This document shows, one piece after another, positions 15,519 through 21,260 of a stretch of DNA of 24,202 nt. Numbering within the stretch: the first letter of the stretch is position 1; each line of letters starts with the position of its first letter. The translations under genes and the position numbers were made by a program. Where the stretch lies: contig CAZGVV010000030.1 in assembly GCA_964529155.1 (NCBI GenBank), forward strand, positions 1-24,202. Reading direction: 5' to 3'. This DNA comes from CAZGVV01 sp964529155. GTDB lineage: Bacteria; Pseudomonadota; Alphaproteobacteria; Rickettsiales; SXRF01. The notes under the pieces were generated by a model. It worked only from the letters and a program-made list of their open reading frames with translations, ran no database searches and was not told the origin of the DNA.

Positions 15519-16802
15519 ATGAAAAAACATATCCTCATCATCGGCAGCGGCGGGCGCGAACATGCCTTGGCCTGGAAACTTAAGCAAAGTCCGGAGGTTG
15601 GGCGGATTACATGTGCGCCGGGCAATGGTGGCATCGCACACATTGCGCAATGTATTACCCTGGCTGACCCTTCCGCCATCACCGCCTTTTGCCAGGCTGA
15701 GGCGGTGGACCTGGTTGTCATTGGCCCGGAACAACCGTTGGTGGAAGGGCTGGCCGATGTGCTGCGTGCGCATAATATCGCGGTGTTTGGCCCGAGCGCG
15801 CAAGCGGCGCAATTGGAAGGCTCAAAGGCATTTACCAAGCGCTTATGCGCCAAATACCATATCCCCACTGCCGCTTACGGTGAATTTACCGATGTGGAAA
15901 CCGCCCAGCATTATTTGGCCGATAAACGTTATCCGATTGTGATCAAAGTGGATGGGCTGGCCGCAGGTAAAGGCGTCATTATTGCCGAAAACGCCAATGA
16001 AGCACGCGCAGCGGTGGCTGACATGTTCAGTGGTACGTTCGGCAAAGCCGGCGTGCGCATCGTGATCGAGGAATTTTTGCATGGCGAAGAGGTGAGCTTC
16101 TTTGCACTGGCCGACGGCGATACCGCGATTGAATTCGGCCATGCCCAGGACCATAAACGCGCCTTTGACGGCGACACCGGCCCCAATACGGGCGGCATGG
16201 GAACCTACGCACCTGCCGCGATTATGACTGACGCCATGCGCGCGCGCGTCATGCGGGAGATTATTCACCCCACCATGGCGGCGATGAAGGCGGAGGGCAT
16301 GCCGTTTCAGGGGGTGCTGTTTGCCGGCCTCATGCTCACCGAACACGGGCCGCAATTGCTGGAATATAATACACGCTTTGGCGACCCGGAAACCCAAGTG
16401 CTGATGCGGCGCTTAACAAGCGATCTCTACCCGCTGCTGCTAGCCAGCGCGCAGGGAAATTTAAAAGGCATGCAGGTGCACACCGCACCAGAGGCAGCAC
16501 TGTGCGTGGTGATGGCGGCAAAGGGTTATCCCGGGGCATATGAAAAAGGCAGCATTATTGGCGGGCTGGACCGCGCGGAAGCAGTACCGGGATGTGTTGT
16601 TTTTCACGCGGGAACCGCACAACGCGGCCCAGCTATTATTGCAACCGGTGGCCGGGTGCTTGGTGTAACAGCATTGGGCGCTACGGTCGCGCAGGCACAA
16701 AGCGCGGCGTATGAAGCAGTGGATAGGGTAGAATGGCCCGAAGGATTCTGTCGCCGTGACATTGGCTGGCGTGCTGCAACAGCAACTGCGGGGGCAGTAT
16801 GA
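15519..16802 (+). CDS. purD: Phosphoribosylamine-glycine ligase
   Basis: PurD joins glycine to phosphoribosylamine with ATP in the second step of purine synthesis. Landmarks in order are IGSGGREHALAWKL at the N-terminus, IGPEQPLVEGLAD, FGPSAQAAQLEGSK, KVDGLAAGKGVII (ATP-grasp), EEFLHGEEVSFFAL, GGMGTYAPA and NTRFGDPETQ. It has 427 residues, typical length. An AGGAA ribosome site lies upstream of the ATG; the promoter must lie in the 29-base spacer or inside the start of the divergent xseA. Its stop overlaps the next gene by ATGA, starting a series of six such overlaps-linked genes that share no single pathway. Confidence 0.97.
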   Translation: MKKHILIIGSGGREHALAWKLKQSPEVGRITCAPGNGGIAHIAQCITLADPSAITAFCQAEAVDLVVIGPEQPLVEGLADVLRAHNIAVFGPSAQAAQLEGSKAFTKRLCAKYHIPTAAYGEFTDVETAQHYLADKRYPIVIKVDGLAAGKGVIIAENANEARAAVADMFSGTFGKAGVRIVIEEFLHGEEVSFFALADGDTAIEFGHAQDHKRAFDGDTGPNTGGMGTYAPAAIMTDAMRARVMREIIHPTMAAMKAEGMPFQGVLFAGLMLTEHGPQLLEYNTRFGDPETQVLMRRLTSDLYPLLLASAQGNLKGMQVHTAPEAALCVVMAAKGYPGAYEKGSIIGGLDRAEAVPGCVVFHAGTAQRGPAIIATGGRVLGVTALGATVAQAQSAAYEAVDRVEWPEGFCRRDIGWRAATATAGAV

Positions 16803-17794
16803 GAGCATTTTTATCCCAATTTCGCGGCTCACTAATCGTAGCGGCAATTGGGCTCACGCTCGCCAGCTGGTGGGGCGGATTGCATGGTCTGTTTATCACG
16901 GTAATGCTGGTGTTATTAGAAATCGGCTTTTCGTTTGATAACGCGGTGGTGAACGCCACGGTGTTGCGCCACATGAACCATGTGTGGCAGAAGCGGTTTT
17001 TGACGTGGGGCATGCTGATCTGCGTGTTTGGGATGTATTATTTATTCCCGATTATCATCGTTTCAGTGGCTACGGGATTAAACCCGATTGAGGCAACGCA
17101 TTTAGCGCTGACAGACGCAGAAGCTTACGGCGCGCATATTGCGTCAGCACATCGGCAGATTTCAGCGTTTGGTGGGATGTTTCTGCTCATGGTGTTTCTG
17201 CATTTCATTCTGGATGCCGCCAAAACTGTGCACTGGATTGCACCCTTGGAGCGCAAGCTTACGGCGCTTGGCCGTCTGGAATCGATTGAAGCGGGGTTTG
17301 CGCTGCTTATTTTGCTCGCCTTGTATTGGGCACTGCCGATAGATGACCGGGCGGCAGTGCTGGTGGCAGGTATGGGCGGCGTGGTGCTGCACATTGCGGT
17401 GCGTGGATTGACCGCCATTTTATCACCAGGCGAAGGAAGCGCGGCGCTTCACGCCGGTCTTGCCGGGTTTTTGTATTTGCAGGTGCTGGACGCATCCTTT
17501 TCGCTGGACGCAGTAGTGGGATCATTTGCCATCAGCAGCGATATTTTGATTATTTTAATCGGTCTCACAGTGGGGGCTATGTTTGTGCGGTCGCTCACGA
17601 TTTATCTGGTCCGGCAAGGAACGCTGGAGCAGTATATTTACCTGGAACACGGCGCATATTATGCCATTGGCTCATTGGCGGTGATTATGTTAGTGGATAT
17701 TCAATACGACGTACCCCAAGTTATTACCGGGCTGATTGGGCTGGTGCTGATTGGCTTGTCACTGGTGTCGTCGCTGCGGCACCTCAAGAAATGA
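16799..17794 (+). CDS. DUF475 / TerC-like integral membrane protein
   Basis: A polytopic inner-membrane protein of 331 residues with about eight or nine hydrophobic helices. The two acidic motifs expected in the TerC superfamily are present: EIGFSFDNAVVNATVL in an early helix and DASFSLDAVVGSFAI in a later one. A loop rich in polar residues (ALTDAEAYGAHIASAHRQIS) separates the halves. TerC relatives handle metal ions such as manganese or tellurite-linked stress; for DUF475 itself I know of no settled substrate. It is coupled to purD and to the prepilin peptidase gene by ATGA overlaps at both ends, so it is probably constitutively made with them. Confidence 0.88.
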   Translation: MRAFLSQFRGSLIVAAIGLTLASWWGGLHGLFITVMLVLLEIGFSFDNAVVNATVLRHMNHVWQKRFLTWGMLICVFGMYYLFPIIIVSVATGLNPIEATHLALTDAEAYGAHIASAHRQISAFGGMFLLMVFLHFILDAAKTVHWIAPLERKLTALGRLESIEAGFALLILLALYWALPIDDRAAVLVAGMGGVVLHIAVRGLTAILSPGEGSAALHAGLAGFLYLQVLDASFSLDAVVGSFAISSDILIILIGLTVGAMFVRSLTIYLVRQGTLEQYIYLEHGAYYAIGSLAVIMLVDIQYDVPQVITGLIGLVLIGLSLVSSLRHLKK

Positions 17795-18555
17795 TCGCGC
17801 TGCTCTTCGTTGCCATGGTGGGGCTATGTCTCGGCAGTTTCGTGACATTGGCCAGCTATCGTTTACCGCTGGACGAAGATATTGTCCTCACCCCTTCCCG
17901 CTGCCCCCACTGCAAAAGGCGGCTGCGCGCACATGATTTGTTTCCGGTGTTGTCATGGCTGAGCACACGTGGCAAGTGCCGTTATTGCCATACGCACGTG
18001 CATTGGCGCTATCCTTTTATTGAGTTGCTCAGCGGCGTTATGTGCGTAGCAATTTATCTGGCCTATGGATTGAGCGCGCTCAGCGCTGTCCATGTAGTAC
18101 TGTTTGTAGCCCTGCTGACGATGATCGTTGCAGATCTTGAGCATTATATTATTCCTGATGAAGTGCATTACGTGCTTGCGCCACTCGCCATAGTGTATCG
18201 TTACGTTCTGCTGCATGATGATTGGCTGACCATTGTGCAGGGCGGGGCGATTGGCCTGGGGTTTGGCTTAATGCTCCGGTTTGGGTTTCGCTGGCTGCGA
18301 AAAAAAGAAGGACTGGGCCTGGGAGATGTGAAATTCCTGGGTGTAGCCGGGCTTTGGCTGGATATTCGAACGCTTGTGCCATTTTGTTTTTTTGCGGGTG
18401 TACTTGGAATTCTAACGGCATTGGTCTGGCGCGCAGCAGGACAGGGAAAGCATTATCCTTTTGGACCAGCGCTCGCGTTAGCGATGTTTTTATGCATCGT
18501 TTTTCCTGCGCTACCCGCCTTTTTTTGGCACGTACAGGACATAGTCTTTCCATGA
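17791..18555 (+). CDS. pilD: Type IV prepilin peptidase (A24 family)
   Basis: A membrane aspartyl protease of 254 residues that cleaves the leader of type IV pilin-like proteins and often N-methylates the new end. A cytoplasmic four-cysteine zinc site is present (Cys38, Cys41, Cys63, Cys66: CPHC and CRYC). Catalytic aspartates are Asp115 in ADLEHYIIPD and Asp179 in GLGLGDVKFLG. Several membrane helices surround them. The complete N-terminal methylase-type domain distinguishes it from the short CpaA/TadV kind. No pilin or secretion genes are nearby, so it probably serves a type IV pilus or type II system encoded elsewhere. It overlaps both neighbours by ATGA. Confidence 0.93.
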   Translation: MIALLFVAMVGLCLGSFVTLASYRLPLDEDIVLTPSRCPHCKRRLRAHDLFPVLSWLSTRGKCRYCHTHVHWRYPFIELLSGVMCVAIYLAYGLSALSAVHVVLFVALLTMIVADLEHYIIPDEVHYVLAPLAIVYRYVLLHDDWLTIVQGGAIGLGFGLMLRFGFRWLRKKEGLGLGDVKFLGVAGLWLDIRTLVPFCFFAGVLGILTALVWRAAGQGKHYPFGPALALAMFLCIVFPALPAFFWHVQDIVFP

Positions 18556-19391
18556 CACTCACTGCACTTGACCGCCTGGAAGCAGATAGTATTTTTATTC
18601 TACGTGAAGCGTACCATGCATTTGCACGCCCTGCGATGCTGTGGTCGTTTGGCAAAGACAGCACCGTGTTGGTGCATTTGGCACGCAAAGCGTTTTTTGG
18701 GCGCGTGCCTTTTCCGCTCGTGCATTGTGATACCGGGTTGGAAATGGCAGAGGTCTACGCCTTTCGTGACCGTTATGCAGCCGAGTGGGAATTGGAATTG
18801 CTGACGCAGTCTTGCCCACCGCTGGAGGAAACTGACGCATCGCTTCCGCCTGAGGCGCGCGTTGCCGCACGCAAATCATTAGGATTAAAGGCGTTGATTA
18901 ATACACACGGCTTCACCGGCATTATTTCCGGCATACGGCGCGATGAGGAAGCGACCCGTGCAAAAGAACGGGTGTTTTCACCACGCAACGCTGACGGAAG
19001 CTGGGACGTACGCAATCAACCGCCAGAATTGTGGAATTACTACAATACGCATGTACCTGTTGGCATGCATATGCGCGTACATCCATTATTGGCGTGGACC
19101 GAGCAGGCTGTCTGGCAGTATATCGCCCGCGAGGGTTTGCCGGTGGTGCCACTCTATTTCGCCAAACCATATTACCAGTTTGAGGGCCGGGATTTTGGCG
19201 GTGCGTTTATGCGGTTCCGTTCGCTAGGTGAGCGCGGCATTACATGGCCAGTGGCGAGTAACGCAAGCACCGTGGAGTTGATTCTAGCAGAGCTTGAACA
19301 TACGCGTACGGCAGAACGTGCCGGAAGGCCGATGGGCGCGGATCGTGACGAAGCAAGTTTTGAACGCTTACGGGCGGCAGGTTATTTATGA
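18552..19391 (+). CDS. cysD: Sulfate adenylyltransferase subunit 2 (CysD)
   Basis: CysD is the catalytic ATP-pyrophosphatase half of bacterial ATP sulfurylase, making APS from sulfate and ATP, powered by GTP hydrolysis in CysN. The PP-loop is SFGKDSTVLVHLARKAF near residue 32. Next come FPLVHCDTGLEMAEVYAFRD, ISGIRRDEEATRAKERVFS, HPLLAWTEQAVWQYI and the C-terminal RFRSLGERG and RAGRPMGADRD blocks. These distinguish it from CysH-type PAPS reductases, which carry a C-terminal redox cysteine. It has 279 residues. A longer frame from 18222 lies inside the prepilin peptidase gene; the ATG at 18552 gives the correct N-terminus and an ATGA overlap. It is coupled to cysNC downstream by another ATGA. 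Confidence 0.94.
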   Translation: MTLTALDRLEADSIFILREAYHAFARPAMLWSFGKDSTVLVHLARKAFFGRVPFPLVHCDTGLEMAEVYAFRDRYAAEWELELLTQSCPPLEETDASLPPEARVAARKSLGLKALINTHGFTGIISGIRRDEEATRAKERVFSPRNADGSWDVRNQPPELWNYYNTHVPVGMHMRVHPLLAWTEQAVWQYIAREGLPVVPLYFAKPYYQFEGRDFGGAFMRFRSLGERGITWPVASNASTVELILAELEHTRTAERAGRPMGADRDEASFERLRAAGYL

Positions 19392-21260
19392 AAAAGCCGC
19401 TTACTTTATTACTCGCCGGGCATGTTGATCATGGCAAATCCACTCTGGCAGCGGCATTATTGCAGGCACTCGGGCAAGTGCCCGAAGGAAAACTGGAAGC
19501 GATTCAAGCGGCATGCGCGGCGCGCGGCATGGTGTTTGAGTGGTCGTTTTTACTCGNNNNNNNNNNCCCTGCAAGCAGAGCGCGATCAGAATGTAACGAT
19601 GGATACAACACAGCTGATACTTTCTACTCCGCAACGGCATATTACGCTGATCGACGCACCGGGGCACAAAGAGTTTTTACGCCACATGCTCACCGGCGCC
19701 ACGCATGCTGAAGCGGCGCTGCTGGTGGTGGACGCCACACAAGGCATGCAGGAACAGTCCCGCAGACATGCATATTTACTGCAATTGCTAGGTATTTCAG
19801 ACGTGATAGTCGCTGTGAACAAGATGGATGCAATTGAATATGACGCGGCACATTTTGCAGTGCTTACGCAAGAAATAGAAACATATTTCCATATGATTGG
19901 GTTGCCTATTCATGCCATTATTCCTGTATCCGCACGCATGGGCGAAGGATTAGGCCAAGCATCCGCGCTGATGCCATGGTATGATGGCCCGCATCTGGTG
20001 GCGGCCCTCGATGAGGTGCGGCTTGCCGTTTCCGCCGAAGCATTACCGCTGCGGATGCCGGTGCAGGATATTTATAAACGTGACGATGACCGTATCATCG
20101 TAGGTCAAATAGAAAGCGGGCAAATGCAGGTGGGAGACCGTGTGCATCTCTCGCCTTCAGGCACGGAAGCACATGTGGCGAAAATTATATGCTGGCCGAA
20201 CATTCCGCAGAATACTGCAGAAGCCGGGCAAAGCATAGGCTTCACACTGGATGCACCGCTATTTGTTGAACGCGGGATGATGGTAAGCCACACAGAGGCA
20301 AAACCTGCCCTTTCGACACTTATTCCAGGCCGGGTATTTTGGTTTGACGATACCCCGCTAATGGTAGGGAAGCGATACCGTTTGCATTTTTCTACCCTCA
20401 CGGTGAATGCAGAACTACGCAGTATTCAGGCGGTAATTCAGCCCAACACCTTAGAACGCAATGTAGATGCCATACACGTGGCGTCCGGCATGGCGGCGGA
20501 GGTGCATTTTCGCGCACGTGCATTGGTGCCACTGGATGGTTTTTCTACGCACCTGCGCACAGCACGCTTTGCGATATTTGACGGAGAACGTGTGGTGGGT
20601 GGAGGATTAGTTGACAGTGCTGAACTGTGCGATCTACGTGGGGAAACTGCGGTTAAATCTACACATCTCACGCAGCAACCCCAGGCGATCAGTCTTGATG
20701 AGCGAATAGCGACGAATGGGCATCTACCCGGGATTTTCTGGTTCTCAGGATTATCGGGCGCAGGAAAATCTACGCTGGCACAAGGCGTGCAGGAGGTATT
20801 ATTTCGTAGAGGCCGTCAGGTATTCGTGCTGGACGGCGATAATCTGCGTCAACACTTAAGCCGGGATTTAGGCTTTTCTGCGGAAGATCGCCACGAGCAT
20901 TTACGTCGCGCAGCTGAGGTGGCGGCATTGTTTGCGCAGGCGGGATTTATCGTGATTACTGCGTTTATTTCACCCAGTGAACACGACCGGGCAGTAGCAC
21001 GCGCGTGTTTGCCGGAATGGTTCCGGCATGTGTATATTAAGGCATCATTAGAGCGCTGTGAACAACGCGATACAAAGGGGTTATATAAGTTAGCGCGTGC
21101 AGGAAAAATTGCAGAATTCACCGGTATTTCCGCACCTTTTGATATACCTAAGGACCCGGATTTTGTGGTGGATACGGAAACAAAAACCCGTGCACAATGC
21201 GTGGCGGAATTAACCGAATATATTGAATCTTGCTGCACCAAAAAAGCGGAGCGGACATGA
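19388..21260 (+). CDS. cysNC: Bifunctional sulfate adenylyltransferase subunit 1 / adenylylsulfate kinase (CysNC), broken by an N gap
   Basis: The first two thirds are CysN, an EF-Tu-like GTPase that drives APS formation by CysD: GHVDHGKST at residues 11-19, DAPGHKEF, NKMD, and a beta-barrel region beginning LPLRMPVQDIYK. The last 180 residues are APS kinase (CysC): P-loop GLSGAGKST near residue 454, LDGDNLRQHLSRDLGF, FISPSEHDR and KGLYKLARAGKIAEFTGI. One position in the usual RVENIRR block is His instead of Asn. The two sides of the N run at 19557-19566 are in different frames. The family sequence WSFLLDALQAERDQ spans it exactly if only three bases are missing, so the gene is probably intact. 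The product makes PAPS; NodQ-type proteins have the same build. It is coupled to both neighbours by ATGA overlaps. Confidence 0.93.
19557..19566. other. Assembly gap (10 N) inside cysNC
   Basis: Frames differ on the two sides. Conservation of the family (LLDALQAERDQ) implies a true gap of three bases, encoding the end of Asp and the start of Ala. Confidence 0.92.

Noticed and set aside
18222..18551. Upstream extension of cysD
   Set aside because: This part lies entirely inside the prepilin peptidase gene in another frame. The CysD family N-terminus begins at the ATG at 18552.
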